The notes under the pieces were generated by a model. That model was not told where the DNA came from and did not search any database. It saw only the letters and a list, made by a program, of their open reading frames with translations. Made by a program: the position numbers and the translations under genes. Of a stretch of 64,000 nt of DNA, positions 44,635 to 54,486 are shown piece after piece (position 1 is the first letter of the stretch; every line of letters begins with the position of its first letter). Where the stretch lies: positions 29,913 through 93,912 of the forward strand of contig CAMUML010000009.1 in assembly GCA_947089855.1 (NCBI GenBank), read 5' to 3'. Origin of the DNA: an uncultured Eubacterium sp. (lineage in GTDB: Bacteria > Bacillota > Clostridia > Lachnospirales > Lachnospiraceae).

Positions 44635-45539
44635 TATTCATCGCCTCCCATATTCAATAGTTTATTCGCTACAAGCGCAACAGCTGTAATCAGGATAAAC
44701 ATACCGCCCGCAACTGCAGACCCGTACCCCATATTAAACTGGGAGAACGAAAATTTGTACATATAAGTCGCCATTAGCTCCGTTGCATTGCCTGGGCCGC
44801 CACCGGTCATAACATAAATCAGGTCAAAATATTTTAAGGAACCAACCAGCGACAGGATCGCGCCTGCGATCAATGTTGGTTTTAAAAGCGGAAGGGCAAT
44901 ATTCCAAAAATACTTTCCCCTCGTCGCCCCATCCAGTACAGCAGCTTCATATACATCAGCTGAAATACTGGAATAGCCAGCCATAGCATAAACCATATAA
45001 AATGGGATAAACTGCCATGCAATAATTAAAATTACAGTAAACAATGCCGTCTTCGGATTTCCGAGCAAATCGACATTACCGCCGCCAAACCAGCCAGAAA
45101 CCGTACTGATAATACCTCCATTTGTTGCGAGTGCATAAGTAAACAAAAACCCGATCGCCACCGATGATGTCAGGTATGGCAAAAACCAGATCGTTTTAAA
45201 TATTTTGCTGACTACCTTTTTTTTCGCTACAAATTCAATAAACGTCGCAAGCATCAACCCGATTGGAATTTGTATCACAATCGAACATACCATAATAATG
45301 ATATTATGCCAAAAAGCCTGCCAGAAATTTGTATCTTTTATTAAAGTTACCCAATTGTCAATTCCAATAAATGTCTTATCAGCAGAAATCCCGTTCCATT
45401 TATATCCGCTAATTATAAAAGTATCCAAAATCGGATAAAATATATAAACAACCAAAAAGAAAAATACTGGAAACAGAAAGACTGCTGCACAAATAGCAGT
45501 ACTTTTCTTCCTCTGTTCCCCAAGTGTACTACTTTTCAT
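44634..45539 (-). CDS. Carbohydrate ABC transporter permease (MalF type)
   Basis: A 301-residue membrane subunit with six hydrophobic segments and the EAA motif YEAAVLDGATRGKYFWNIALPLL. The start is ATG 45539 with GGGGGAAGAGG upstream. It lies 128 nt after the solute-binding protein gene; the gap holds a strong hairpin that may limit its expression relative to the binding protein. It is the heterodimer partner of the downstream MalG-type permease. Confidence 0.95.
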   Translation of the reverse strand: MKSSTLGEQRKKSTAICAAVFLFPVFFFLVVYIFYPILDTFIISGYKWNGISADKTFIGIDNWVTLIKDTNFWQAFWHNIIIMVCSIVIQIPIGLMLATFIEFVAKKKVVSKIFKTIWFLPYLTSSVAIGFLFTYALATNGGIISTVSGWFGGGNVDLLGNPKTALFTVILIIAWQFIPFYMVYAMAGYSSISADVYEAAVLDGATRGKYFWNIALPLLKPTLIAGAILSLVGSLKYFDLIYVMTGGGPGNATELMATYMYKFSFSQFNMGYGSAVAGGMFILITAVALVANKLLNMGGDE

Positions 45540-45613
45540 CCTCTTCCCCCTTTTTTCCTATAAAACTACTCAAGAAAACGTTTTCACAATTCTTGGCAAA
45601 TGGCAACATACAA

Positions 45614-45651
45614 GCAGCCGCGCAGCAACTGCCCATATGCTGCGCGGCTGC
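45614..45651 (-). terminator. Very stable hairpin between the binding protein and permease genes
   Basis: A 14-bp perfect GC-rich stem (GCAGCCGCGCAGCA at 45614-45627 paired with 45638-45651) with a 10-nt loop, 16 nt after the binding-protein stop. No U-run follows on the minus strand (TTGTATG). It likely protects the upstream mRNA and gives partial termination, raising binding protein over permeases. Confidence 0.65.
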
Positions 45652-45667
45652 TATTTTCCGCCATTTA

Positions 45668-47095
45668 CTATTTTTGCTCTGAAAGATAATCCTGCATTGC
45701 CTTCTGTGTTGCTTTTGCTACTTCTTCCGAAGTCGTCTCCTGTGAGAACAAAAGCTGGGAATTATCCAAATGTGCATTTGCCACTGCTGTCGGCAGATAC
45801 TGGTCATACCACAGCTGTACATCGCTCGCACCCTCTACAAATTCGCAAATCTTAATTGCCAAAGGATCCGTCAGCTTTTCTTTAATATCGTTAATTGGAG
45901 GGATCTTCCCTTTTTCTACCATCAGGTCCACTGCCCCGTCAGTAGAATAATAGCTTGCGCATTTAAATGCAGCATCCAGCTTATCCCCAGTACAGTTAAA
46001 GGATACGAACTGGTCGCCAACCGTACCATTACAGATATTTGCAAAATCTGCACCGTTGTCTACTTCATCACATTCCGGGAATGGGAACCATCCCATCTTT
46101 TCATAAAACTCCTGGCTGTCCGCTGAAAATGTCCCAGTAAACCAAGAACCCGAATACAGCATAGCTGCCGTTTCCTGATAAATTGCCTGGCGGTCCTGGC
46201 CATCATCTGTACTTACGCCATTGCAGCCTTCTTGGAAATAGCCTTTTTTCGCCCAATCTAAAATTTTATTGCCTGCATAAATAAAACAGTCTGCTTCAAA
46301 TGTACCGGAACCATCGTATGCTGCCCTAAAATCATCCAGCCCAGCATAGCGGGTAGCCAGCCCCTGATAGTACATAGAACCCTGCCACTTGGTACTGTTT
46401 CCAAGTGCAAATGGCGTAATACCATTTTCCAGCAAAGTATCGCACACTTTTTCCAATTCGGAAATTGTCTTTGGCTCTTCCAGTTTCAGCCTATCAAAGA
46501 TTTCTTTATTGTAAAATACCCCGCTGATTGATACATTGATAACTGGAACCCCATAAACCTCCCCATTTACCGTAGCCTGGGAAGTAGCCGCTTCCATATA
46601 GACATCTTTAAGCCCTGCAGACTCATACAGCTGTGTCACCGGCTGTGCAAATCCAGAATTAATATATTCATTCAAAGGGCCGCCAGACCAGCTTGTGTAC
46701 ATATCCGGGCATTCACCAGAACTCATTGCGATAACCAGTTTTTCTTTATATTTGTCATTCTGGATAGCCGTCATTTCAACAGTATAGCCAGACTCCGCCC
46801 CTTCGTTTGCATTATACTGTTCTACCGCATATTTCATAATGCTTGCATCCGGATCTTCCGTACCAATATTCCAAAAGCTGATCACATTGTCGCTTCCTGA
46901 ACCTGATGAACCACCTTCATCCGACGCACCGCCTTCATCCGATGTATTGCCGCCTGCATCCGATGTACCGCCGCCTGCACCGCCTTCATCCGATGTGTCC
47001 GCGCCGCCTGCGCTGTCGTCGCCACTGCCGCATGCTGCCATGGAAACCGCCATTACCACTGCAAGTCCAAGTGCTGCTAATTTTTTCTTTTTCAT
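45668..47095 (-). CDS. Extracellular sugar-binding lipoprotein
   Basis: A 475-residue solute-binding protein of the family 1 (MalE-like) type. The signal peptide ends at the lipobox VSMAACGSG (Cys about residue 22). A Gly/Ser/Asp linker follows, with short repeats of SDEGG/ASDEGG. The main domain has motifs typical of sugar-binding proteins (DNVISFWNIGTEDPDA, MYTSWSGGPLNEYI, AAMLYSGSWFTGTF). ATG 47095 follows AAAGGGAGG. It heads the importer operon. The substrate is inferred from the xylosidase locus and is otherwise unknown. Confidence 0.95.
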   Translation of the reverse strand: MKKKKLAALGLAVVMAVSMAACGSGDDSAGGADTSDEGGAGGGTSDAGGNTSDEGGASDEGGSSGSGSDNVISFWNIGTEDPDASIMKYAVEQYNANEGAESGYTVEMTAIQNDKYKEKLVIAMSSGECPDMYTSWSGGPLNEYINSGFAQPVTQLYESAGLKDVYMEAATSQATVNGEVYGVPVINVSISGVFYNKEIFDRLKLEEPKTISELEKVCDTLLENGITPFALGNSTKWQGSMYYQGLATRYAGLDDFRAAYDGSGTFEADCFIYAGNKILDWAKKGYFQEGCNGVSTDDGQDRQAIYQETAAMLYSGSWFTGTFSADSQEFYEKMGWFPFPECDEVDNGADFANICNGTVGDQFVSFNCTGDKLDAAFKCASYYSTDGAVDLMVEKGKIPPINDIKEKLTDPLAIKICEFVEGASDVQLWYDQYLPTAVANAHLDNSQLLFSQETTSEEVAKATQKAMQDYLSEQK

Positions 47096-47143
47096 GCTGA
47101 TTCCTCCCTTTAAAATTACCTATTGCCTTGTTACGTTAAAACC

Positions 47144-47172
47144 AGTATACCATTTCAAATTAGTCTGAAAAA
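47144..47172 (-). promoter_or_regulatory. Candidate promoter of the sugar importer operon
   Basis: On the minus strand TTTTTC (plus 47167-47172), 17 nt, TATACT (plus 47144-47149), about 50 nt before the binding-protein ATG. The weak -35 is consistent with activation by a regulator such as YesN. Confidence 0.4.
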
Positions 47173-47306
47173 TCAAATCATATGTCTTTTATATAGAAAT
47201 TTCTTACCATTTCTATATTTTTTGTGTATTTTCACAAAATTCATGCTACAATCTGGAAAGCAACATAATGTATTATACACAATACCATTACGTACAGGAG
47301 CCGGCT

Positions 47307-47978
47307 ATGAATCAAACAACCCTATTAAAAAAAATAAAACAGGAACTTCTTTCCGACCATGAAAAAACAAAACAAATGCCATTATTGCAAAAACTTCAAT
47401 ATTATTTTATGTACTATAAAGTACCACTCATCCTATGTACTGCCCTAACCGCTATTCTAATATCCATATGCTACAGCCGTTCCCAAAGCCTGGAATACGT
47501 ATTTGACGCAGCTTTCCTAAACGCTTCCCATACTACCCAAGATGAAGCAATCGGCCGTGACTTTCTTTTAACATTAAACATGGATCCAGGCAAGTATGCA
47601 GTATCCATTGATTCTGGAATGCAAATAGAAGGAAACTCACAGGCTTCTATTGCCAGCACAGAAAAACTATTTAGCAAGATCAATGCACAAATGCTGGATG
47701 CCTGTATCATGCCAAAACATCTGTTTACTGAATATGCACGGCAGCATGCATTTGCGGACTTAAGGGATATATTAACAGACAGCCAGCTAGAAATATATCA
47801 AGGGAAGCTGTTCTATACAGACGGCATACCAACCGGCATTTACGCAGAGGCATTCCCCCGTATTGCAGCCGCCGGCCTATATAGCAGCGGCAGCTGCCCT
47901 ATCTATGGTGTGGCCGGCAATACGGCGCATCCGGATACTAGCAGTTTATTTCTGGATTTTTTAAATACTACAAGATAA
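47307..47978 (+). CDS. Single-pass membrane protein of unknown function
   Basis: A 223-residue protein, start ATG 47307 with AGGAG six bases upstream. An N-terminal basic cytoplasmic segment (about 1-36) is followed by one transmembrane helix (about 37-55, VPLILCTALTAILISICY) and an extracytoplasmic domain of about 165 residues with no motif I recognise. The domain contains two cysteines (LDACIMP and SSGSCPIYG) that could form a disulphide. It is divergent from the sugar-binding protein gene, and the tyrS leader follows. Similar small membrane proteins occur beside sugar importers, but I cannot name a family. Confidence 0.65.
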   Translation: MNQTTLLKKIKQELLSDHEKTKQMPLLQKLQYYFMYYKVPLILCTALTAILISICYSRSQSLEYVFDAAFLNASHTTQDEAIGRDFLLTLNMDPGKYAVSIDSGMQIEGNSQASIASTEKLFSKINAQMLDACIMPKHLFTEYARQHAFADLRDILTDSQLEIYQGKLFYTDGIPTGIYAEAFPRIAAAGLYSSGSCPIYGVAGNTAHPDTSSLFLDFLNTTR

Positions 47979-47991
47979 AATCAATTTTCCC

Positions 47992-48020
47992 TTGACAACC
48001 ACCCATTTTCCCCCTATAAT
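47992..48020 (+). promoter_or_regulatory. SigmaA promoter of the tyrS T-box transcript
   Basis: TTGACA (47992-47997), 17-nt spacer and TATAAT (48015-48020) match the full consensus. It starts inside 20 nt of the upstream gene's stop. Confidence 0.93.
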
Positions 48021-48027
48021 GCAAATA

Positions 48028-48358
48028 ATCATAAAAGCAAAAGGCTATGACAGGAACAAGTAATAATAAGCAGTACAGACAGAAAGCTACCGGTTGATGA
48101 GAGGTGCATGGAACACTTATTATGAATACATTCTCGAGCTTTGTACCGAACCGTAACCATACGCAGTAGGCTGCAACGGATAGAACACCCGTTATCGTGT
48201 TAAGTATTAAAACGGATAGACAGTAAATAGCTTATAAAAGTAAGGCAGCTGCTGTTTATTATCATCCATAGATACTTTATAAGGCATCTGGCGTGAGCCA
48301 GCTGTAAATTAAGGTGGTAACACGGGAGAAGCCCGTCCTTTTGAGGACGGGTTTTTTT
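48028..48358 (+). ncRNA. Tyrosine-specific T-box leader
   Basis: A T-box riboswitch upstream of tyrS. Stem I carries the specifier loop TGAATACATTC, in which TAC (48127-48129) is the tyrosine codon. The T-box core AAGGTGGTAACACGG is at 48311-48325, and its TGGT can pair with the ACCA end of uncharged tRNA-Tyr. The terminator hairpin is at 48332-48351, followed by seven T. The core differs from the usual AAGGTGGTACCGCGG in the middle. Uncharged tRNA-Tyr is expected to promote antitermination. Ends are approximate: transcription probably starts about 8 nt after the -10. Confidence 0.93.
48332..48358 (+). terminator. T-box terminator hairpin
   Basis: CCCGTCC (48332-48338) and GGACGGG (48345-48351) around a 6-nt loop, then seven T. 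This is the terminator arm of the T-box switch. Confidence 0.95.
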
Positions 48359-48408
48359 ATTTGCAAATCAGTACCGCACAGCCTGTCACCCTTTGGAAAG
48401 GAAAATTA

Positions 48409-49641
48409 ATGACATTATACGATGAATTAACTGCCCGTGGCTTGATTGCCCAGGTAACCGATGAAAAAGAAATCAAAGAACTGGTCAACAATGGAAAGGC
48501 TGTATTCTATATCGGCTTTGACCCAACAGCGGACAGCCTCCATGTCGGCCATTTTATGGCACTGTGCTTGATGAAGCGCCTGCAGATGGCCGGAAATAAA
48601 CCAATTGCGCTAATTGGAGGGGGAACCGGTATGATCGGCGACCCATCTGGCCGGAGCGACCTGCGCCAGATGATGACAACGGAAACAATCCAGCACAACT
48701 GCGAATGCTTTAAAACACAGATGAGCCATTTTATTGATTTTTCGCAGGACCGTGCTATTATGGTAAATAATGCAGACTGGCTGCTTGGCTTGAATTATAT
48801 TGAGGTGTTGCGTGAAATTGGGCCACATTTTTCTGTAAACCGCATGCTTACCGCCGAGTGCTACAAACAACGTATGGAAAAAGGGCTTAGTTTTTTGGAA
48901 TTTAACTATATGATCATGCAAAGTTACGATTTTTATATTTTATACCAAAAATATGGCTGCAATATGCAGTTTGGCGGCGACGACCAATGGAGCAATATGC
49001 TGGGCGGTACCGAATTGATCCGGCGTAAACTTGGCAAAAATGCATATGCAATGACCATTAACCTGCTCTTAAATTCAGAAGGAAATAAAATGGGGAAAAC
49101 CCAAAAGGGAGCTGTATGGCTGGATGCAAATAAAACTTCGCCATATGATTTTTACCAATACTGGCGTAACGTCGCAGATGCGGATGTTTTAAAATGCCTG
49201 CGTATGTTGACCTTCCTGCCGTTGGAACAAATTGATGAAATGGATCATTGGGAAGGCAGCCAGTTAAATACTGCAAAAGAAATACTTGCCTTTGAATTGA
49301 CAAAACTTATCCACGGCGAAGACGAAGCAAAAAAAGCCCAGGCAGGCGCACATGCACTTTTTGCAGGGGTAGGCGACAATACTGCAATGCCAGCTACCGA
49401 ACTGTCCGAATCCGACCTAGAGGAAGGCTCTATTGACCTTATTTCCCTTCTTGTAAAATCAGGGCTTGCTGCCAGCCGTTCAGAAGGCCGCCGTGCAATT
49501 GAACAAGGCGGTGTTTCCGTAAATAATGAAAAAGTAACCGATGTAAAAGCAGCTTATACGGTTGCTGACCTATCCGCAGATGAAAATGGGTTTCTATTAA
49601 AACGCGGAAAGAAAAAATTTATGAAAATCCTGATAAAATAA
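48409..49641 (+). CDS. tyrS: Tyrosyl-tRNA synthetase
   Basis: A 410-residue class I synthetase, start ATG 48409 after GGAAAGG. The HIGH equivalent is [11 protein letters not shown] and the KMSKS equivalent [11 protein letters not shown]; the Tyr-binding block [15 protein letters not shown] and the [11 protein letters not shown] motif are present. The C-terminal S4 domain (about 345-405: [22 protein letters not shown]) is complete. The length is normal. It is controlled by the T-box leader 50 nt upstream, and a strong bidirectional terminator follows. Confidence 0.97.
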   Translation: MTLYDELTARGLIAQVTDEKEIKELVNNGKAVFYIGFDPTADSLHVGHFMALCLMKRLQMAGNKPIALIGGGTGMIGDPSGRSDLRQMMTTETIQHNCECFKTQMSHFIDFSQDRAIMVNNADWLLGLNYIEVLREIGPHFSVNRMLTAECYKQRMEKGLSFLEFNYMIMQSYDFYILYQKYGCNMQFGGDDQWSNMLGGTELIRRKLGKNAYAMTINLLLNSEGNKMGKTQKGAVWLDANKTSPYDFYQYWRNVADADVLKCLRMLTFLPLEQIDEMDHWEGSQLNTAKEILAFELTKLIHGEDEAKKAQAGAHALFAGVGDNTAMPATELSESDLEEGSIDLISLLVKSGLAASRSEGRRAIEQGGVSVNNEKVTDVKAAYTVADLSADENGFLLKRGKKKFMKILIK

Positions 49642-49655
49642 GCAATTCCAAAATG

Positions 49656-49706
49656 TTTAAGCGTGCCGTATACATACTTTGTTTTGTATGTGCATGGCAC
49701 GCTTAA
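49656..49706. terminator. Bidirectional terminator of tyrS and the HAAS-domain gene
   Basis: TTTAAGCGTGCC (49656-49667) pairs with GGCACGCTTAAA (49695-49706), with further pairing of GTATACATAC/GTATGTGCAT inside. A-rich and T-rich flanks on both sides fit termination from either direction. Confidence 0.85.
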
Positions 49707-49730
49707 AATTTTCCATATTTCTTATCTCAA

Positions 49731-50801
49731 TTATTTTCCAGGTTCCCTTACCCTTATTTTTACCATTTCGCTTATAACAGGGTATAGTACGCCTGCCACT
49801 GGCCATATCAGCCAGGTGATCCCCCATGCACCGCTGATAAAGCTCCCTACTAAATAAACTGCAACTACTAGAGGCCAATAAATAGAAGATAATGCCTCTT
49901 CTATTTTCTTTCCGCTTTTTTTCTGCACGGTAAAATCTTTTTCCTGAAGGATCACTTTATACGATTCTTCCTCCATGCCCGCAGTAATAAACAAGGCGAC
50001 GGCAAAACCTACCATAAGCAGCATCACGGCAACTGCTGCCACTGATACAAACTCAAGATGCAAAAACGTTTCGGCCAACAGGATAGGTACCACAGAAAGG
50101 ATGCATAACACAACGCCAAATGCTATTTTAAAAGCAAACATCCCTTTTCCCGCTTCCCGCATCTCAAAAACCACCTGTGCAAATCCCTCATCCAGTAAAA
50201 AACATTCCTTTTTTAAGTAATCATATTCATTCATACGAAAGCCGGCATGAATAAACAATCCAACTGCCGCAGCAACCATAAGCAGCAATCCTGTAATACC
50301 TACACCTTCTACAATGGAATCTGGGATTGGAAAAAGGAAATCTTTTATCCCTTCCAAGAGTAAAATAAATATTGGCGAGCAGATACAAAGAAAAACCCCT
50401 GTTGCAATTTGCCCTGCAGATTTTTTGACTAAAGATAGATAATCCTCTGCTTCCATATCCGTTACTGTCCGAAAACTGCTCTCTTTTTGCCAAGGAGCAT
50501 CTGCCTGAGCCCTGTCTTCTTCCTTATCTTCTATTACAATATTGGGTTTCTTTGACTGTTTCGTTTGACCGGAAGATCCTTTTTCTAAAATAGTAACCCC
50601 CAGTTCTTCCGCTAATTCCCGGATATTTCCAAATTCTGAAATAACGATCCCAATTGCTTCGTTTTCCATTTTGCCATCTGCAACCAGTTCATTGTATTTA
50701 TCTTCCATCATTTCCGCCAGGTCTTCTTTTGCCCTGACCACTTCTGGTGTTTGCGGAAAATTTAAAAACATATTATCCAAATAGGTTAAAATAGTCTCCA
50801 T
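49731..50801 (-). CDS. HAAS-domain (permease-prefix type) membrane protein
   Basis: A 356-residue protein. An N-terminal HAAS/permease-prefix domain (about 1-75: TYLDNMFLNFPQTPEVVRAKEDLAEMMEDKY, then ISEFGNIRELAEELG) precedes a charged linker and six hydrophobic segments (about residues 130-345). HAAS-type proteins are usually paired with a PadR repressor and sense or respond to cell-envelope conditions. ATG 50801 follows AAGGAGAT. It lies 92 nt after the PadR gene on the same strand and is probably its target operon partner. Its activity is unknown. Confidence 0.85.
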   Translation of the reverse strand: METILTYLDNMFLNFPQTPEVVRAKEDLAEMMEDKYNELVADGKMENEAIGIVISEFGNIRELAEELGVTILEKGSSGQTKQSKKPNIVIEDKEEDRAQADAPWQKESSFRTVTDMEAEDYLSLVKKSAGQIATGVFLCICSPIFILLLEGIKDFLFPIPDSIVEGVGITGLLLMVAAAVGLFIHAGFRMNEYDYLKKECFLLDEGFAQVVFEMREAGKGMFAFKIAFGVVLCILSVVPILLAETFLHLEFVSVAAVAVMLLMVGFAVALFITAGMEEESYKVILQEKDFTVQKKSGKKIEEALSSIYWPLVVAVYLVGSFISGAWGITWLIWPVAGVLYPVISEMVKIRVREPGK

Positions 50802-50893
50802 AAGCTCATCTCCTTATTTTTATTAAAAAACATCCTTCTTAATTTTGATTTATTTGACTGTATTTTCCGCTTCTATAAATACTTTAAATACTT

Positions 50894-51244
50894 TTAAATA
50901 CGATCTGCCCTGTTTTCAGGCAATACAGATACAAATTTATCTACCAGTTCTTTTACTTCCGACCATTCCCTGCATTTTCTAGCATAATGTAACCGCCCCT
51001 CCTCTAAAATATGATAATAGACCCTTTTCTTTCCATTTGTTTTGCTGCCGGCATAGGAAGCAATATAACCTGCTTTTTCCAGCCTGGTAAACGCTGAATA
51101 CAGTGTTGTTTCTTTGATGATATATTTTTCTTCTGATATTTTACGGATCTGCTTCGATATATCATATCCATAGGAATCATTCTGAAGCAATAAATTTAAA
51201 ATGATAATATCTGTATAGCCTCGGATAACATCATTGCTTATCAC
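50894..51244 (-). CDS. PadR-family transcriptional regulator
   Basis: A 116-residue repressor. A winged helix-turn-helix (about 8-85: IRGYTDIIILNLLLQNDSYGYDISKQI, then LYSAFTRLEKAGYIASYAG) and a short C-terminal dimerisation helix are present. I take GTG 51244, six bases after GGGAGGTGA; upstream in-frame starts lie too close to that site. The length fits the short PadR-s1 group. Two palindromic operators overlap its promoter (51266-51318), implying negative autoregulation together with the downstream HAAS-domain gene. Confidence 0.92.
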   Translation of the reverse strand: MISNDVIRGYTDIIILNLLLQNDSYGYDISKQIRKISEEKYIIKETTLYSAFTRLEKAGYIASYAGSKTNGKKRVYYHILEEGRLHYARKCREWSEVKELVDKFVSVLPENRADRI

Positions 51245-51265
51245 CAAATCACCTCCCATATCCAT

Positions 51266-51318
51266 ATACTACGTCTGATGAAGTAACTATATCATAATTA
51301 CTACGTCAGGTCAAGTAA
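51266..51318 (-). promoter_or_regulatory. padR promoter with two palindromic operators
   Basis: On the minus strand TTGACC (plus 51309-51314), 17 nt, TATAGT (plus 51286-51291). Two ATACT/TTACT-N11-AGTAA palindromes at 51266-51286 and 51298-51318, 32 bp apart, share the inner sequence ACGTC. They cover the -35 and the -10/start. PadR-type operators commonly have this inverted design. Confidence 0.72.
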
Positions 51319-51325
51319 TATAAAC

Positions 51326-51360
51326 AATAAAAAGGGAACCTCCCATAAAGGGAGATTCCT
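51326..51360 (-). terminator. Terminator of the ABC exporter operon
   Basis: On the minus strand GGGAATCTCCC and GGGAGGTTCCC (one mismatch) enclose a 5-nt loop and are followed by TTTTTATTG, starting at the stop codon of the permease gene. Confidence 0.88.
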
Positions 51361-53691
51361 TTACAATTCATTGATCGTGTCTGTAATTGCCATATTCCGG
51401 ATCCGTTTTGCTGGGGCATATACCGCAATGGCAGTGCTGGCTGCCACAAATAAGAGTATGGCCATTAGCATTACGGCTGGAGGGCGCCACATTGTCCCAT
51501 AATACCGCGTGATCAGCCGGCTATACAACATGTAGCTGATTGGAAGCCCAATCCCACAGCCAACTGCAAGGCCGGATATAGTATAAGTAAACGCTTCCGC
51601 CGTTATCATCCGTTTCAGCTGCCTTCCGTCCATGCCCACCGCCCGCATAATGCCATACTGCTTTGTACGGGCAGCTACGCTAATGGAAATACTGTTAATA
51701 ATATAAAACATCGTAACCATTCCAATGACCGCCAAGAATCCATATACACCGGCTTGCACTGCCATATAAAAAGTATTGCTTTCCCGCGTACTTTCCCTCA
51801 AATCAGAAAAAACCACATCACTTGCAGCAAATTTACTGATTTGCCGTTCCGCCTCAGTGTCTGCATCCTTGCCAAGCTGCACGCCGATAAATGAAAACTT
51901 CCGTTCCCCTGTCAGCCGCTCAAACGTCTCCTGCGAACAGATCACAAGCAGTTCACTTGGATACAGGCTGCTGGATACAGAACAGGTAATCTTAACCTTT
52001 TTTCCCGCGATCTGGATAATGTCCCCGACTTTTAGGGGATTATCTTTACTAAATACAGTCATCACCTTATCGCTGTTGCCATAAATATCCGATAGATCTC
52101 CTTCCGCCATCTGGCCTAGCGCATGTTCCAACAAACAGTCATCATAAGATTCCAGATTGATATGGCTGATGTCATTCCGTGAAGAAGATGCTGGAATATT
52201 TTCCAAATAGGATGTTCCAAAAACACGTTTCACGCCGGAAATACCGCTGATCTTATCTTTTATACCCTGATCGAGCACCAGTGCGTTGTCATAACCGTTA
52301 AGCGTAAGATCCGGCTGCCAGGATTTTAAAGTAGGCATCAGCCCCCGGGCAAAATCCAGTCCGATTGAAAAACATAAGGCCAAAATAATCGTAAGTGCAA
52401 ACGAGGCTGTCATTAAAAACCAATTCTTTCTGGAATTTGTTGCATGATAGACTCCAAGCGTCCTTTCCACCCTTCCGACTTTCCTCCTAATTGCACGGCG
52501 TTTTGAAAGCGCTAATTCTGAGTTGCCAGAAACAGCCGACATAGGGGAAACTTTAGCGGCCCGCTTTGCAGGAGCCTGCGCCGCTAACAAAACAGTCACA
52601 ATACCTACCAGCACACCGCTGGCCAACCCGACAGGGCTCAAGGCTAATACCTGCATAGCGGCAAATTCGCCTCCGATACCATAACGCATATATGCACATA
52701 TCCCGCAACTGGCCAGCGTACCCAAAATTAACCCGGCAGGGACTGCTTCTTTACACCAGTTCAATGCTTCCAGCCTTACAAACCGGGTGATCTGTTTGCG
52801 GCTTGCACCAATACAGCGCATCATGCCAAAAAATTTCGTCCGCTGTGAAATATTGCTGTTTAAGCTGCCAGAAATCATCAATACCCCCGCCAGTAGCACC
52901 ATAACAAACAATACAGCCGCTATTCCATATATATTTTGAATACTTTTGTTGCTGCTTTGCCCTGAAAGGCCCATTGTAGCGGTATTTTCAGAAATGCTCC
53001 CATCAGCTAGGCCATACTGCTGCTGGATGTCTAAAACTGCTCCGGGAGCATCTGATGCCTGTTGGAACTGTACATAACACGATGGATGTTCCTCAATTGC
53101 ATTTGCAGCCAAAATTGAATGAAAAGCATTCCTTGTCATATACACGGCAACCAGATACGTCTGGCCCTGATAATACTCTTTATCATCGGATCCAAAACCA
53201 GATACGGTAAAATCCGTATCCCCTGCAGGTGTACGTATAGACACATGGCCGCCAATCTGTGCATCCAAAGCGAGTTTCGCATTATTACTGAGCATCACTT
53301 CATTATCATTTTGCGGGGCGCTTCCTTCTTCAACACTATTTACAATCTGTGTAATATAGGTTTGGTCCACACCATACAATGCCGCTTTCCGCTCTCCAAT
53401 ATAAAAGTCCTGATCCGCATTCGTGTTGAAAGAATCCAACCACCCAATGGCTGTCACATCCGCACGCTGGCTGACTTCTTCCACAGCATCCTGCGAAATT
53501 TGATCAAACCTTATATGCCATTTACCATGTTTTTCTATCAAGTATTTTCCCTGAGCTTGTATGGACATGTCTGCCACACTAAAAATAGCCGTTACTAGGA
53601 ACACAGAAACAATAATACACAAAAGAGTCATACTATTTTGGCGCCTGTGTAAACGGGCGGAAACCGGGATCAGGCTAAGATAACTTTTCAT
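51361..53691 (-). CDS. ABC exporter permease with two FtsX domains
   Basis: A 776-residue permease. One transmembrane helix near the N-terminus (about 25-45) precedes a large extracytoplasmic domain (about 45-265). Three helices follow at about 270-395 and four more near 430-450 and 660-760, giving two FtsX-like modules. The second FtsX motif [24 protein letters not shown] and the first [21 protein letters not shown] are clear. ATG 53691 overlaps the ATPase stop by four bases (ATGA). Two-domain FtsX permeases of this sort form MacB-like or Bce-like exporters involved in antimicrobial peptide defence or envelope export. The substrate is unknown. Confidence 0.92.
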   Translation of the reverse strand: MKSYLSLIPVSARLHRRQNSMTLLCIIVSVFLVTAIFSVADMSIQAQGKYLIEKHGKWHIRFDQISQDAVEEVSQRADVTAIGWLDSFNTNADQDFYIGERKAALYGVDQTYITQIVNSVEEGSAPQNDNEVMLSNNAKLALDAQIGGHVSIRTPAGDTDFTVSGFGSDDKEYYQGQTYLVAVYMTRNAFHSILAANAIEEHPSCYVQFQQASDAPGAVLDIQQQYGLADGSISENTATMGLSGQSSNKSIQNIYGIAAVLFVMVLLAGVLMISGSLNSNISQRTKFFGMMRCIGASRKQITRFVRLEALNWCKEAVPAGLILGTLASCGICAYMRYGIGGEFAAMQVLALSPVGLASGVLVGIVTVLLAAQAPAKRAAKVSPMSAVSGNSELALSKRRAIRRKVGRVERTLGVYHATNSRKNWFLMTASFALTIILALCFSIGLDFARGLMPTLKSWQPDLTLNGYDNALVLDQGIKDKISGISGVKRVFGTSYLENIPASSSRNDISHINLESYDDCLLEHALGQMAEGDLSDIYGNSDKVMTVFSKDNPLKVGDIIQIAGKKVKITCSVSSSLYPSELLVICSQETFERLTGERKFSFIGVQLGKDADTEAERQISKFAASDVVFSDLRESTRESNTFYMAVQAGVYGFLAVIGMVTMFYIINSISISVAARTKQYGIMRAVGMDGRQLKRMITAEAFTYTISGLAVGCGIGLPISYMLYSRLITRYYGTMWRPPAVMLMAILLFVAASTAIAVYAPAKRIRNMAITDTINEL

Positions 53692-54371
53692 TCCCCGCAC
53701 CTCCCAAAATCAGTCAGTTTCCCATCCGATACTTGCAGGATACGGTCTGCCGTCTGTGCAATGCCCCGGCTATGGGTGATCATAATAATCGTTTGCGCAT
53801 ATTTTCTGGAAGCTTCTTTTAAAAGCATGATCACTTCCCTGCTGTTTTGGGTGTCCAGGTTCCCTGTCGGTTCGTCCGCAAGGATCAGGGCAGGACGGGT
53901 GATCAGCGCCCGTCCGATTGCAACCCTCTGCTGCTGGCCGCCTGATAACTGGCTTGGCAAATGATTCCGCCGGTCTTTCAGATTTAATACTGACAAAAGT
54001 TCCTCCAAATAGGATTGATTTGGCTTTTGATAATCAAGCAGTACTGGGAAAATCATATTCTGCTCAACGGTCAGTTCCGGTATCAAATGAAAGCTCTGGA
54101 AAATAAATCCAATATTCCTGCGCCTGAAAATAGTAAGGTTCCTTTCTTTCATTGCAAAAATATCCTTGCTGTCAATATATACCTTTCCAAAAGAAGGCAT
54201 ATCCAATGCTCCGATCATGTTAAGCAGCGTACTTTTTCCCGAGCCTGACTCTCCGACAATTGCGACAAATTCCCCTTTCGGTACCGAGAAGCTCACTTTT
54301 TTTAGCGCATGTACGGCTGTATCCCCTTTTCCATAAGTTTTGGAAACCGACCGAACTTCTAGCAAATCCAT
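53688..54371 (-). CDS. ABC exporter ATPase (MacB/LolD type)
   Basis: A 227-residue ATPase. Walker A is GESGSGKST, the Q loop is in [19 protein letters not shown], the signature motif is [15 protein letters not shown], Walker B is [14 protein letters not shown] and the H loop is MITHS. I place the start at ATG 54371, eight bases after GAGGTG. It overlaps the permease gene by four bases. The 270-nt region upstream holds a terminator-like leader hairpin and palindromes, so expression is likely controlled. Confidence 0.96.
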   Translation of the reverse strand: MDLLEVRSVSKTYGKGDTAVHALKKVSFSVPKGEFVAIVGESGSGKSTLLNMIGALDMPSFGKVYIDSKDIFAMKERNLTIFRRRNIGFIFQSFHLIPELTVEQNMIFPVLLDYQKPNQSYLEELLSVLNLKDRRNHLPSQLSGGQQQRVAIGRALITRPALILADEPTGNLDTQNSREVIMLLKEASRKYAQTIIMITHSRGIAQTADRILQVSDGKLTDFGRCGE

Positions 54372-54430
54372 AAATAAAAACACCTCTTTCTTAACCATCC
54401 ATAGGGCATGTATTTTAAGAATCCCTTTAG

Positions 54431-54483
54431 ATATAAAAATTCGTACATCGTAAATGAAACAGGCACTTCATTTTTGATGTACG
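54431..54483 (-). terminator. Attenuator-like hairpin in the ABC operon leader
   Basis: CGTACATC-G-TAAATGAA (54442-54458) pairs with TTCATTT-TT-GATGTACG (54467-54483) around an 8-nt loop. On the minus strand AATTTTTATAT follows the stem. It lies 60 nt before the ATPase start and could stop transcription unless prevented. Confidence 0.65.
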
Positions 54484-54486
54484 ACA

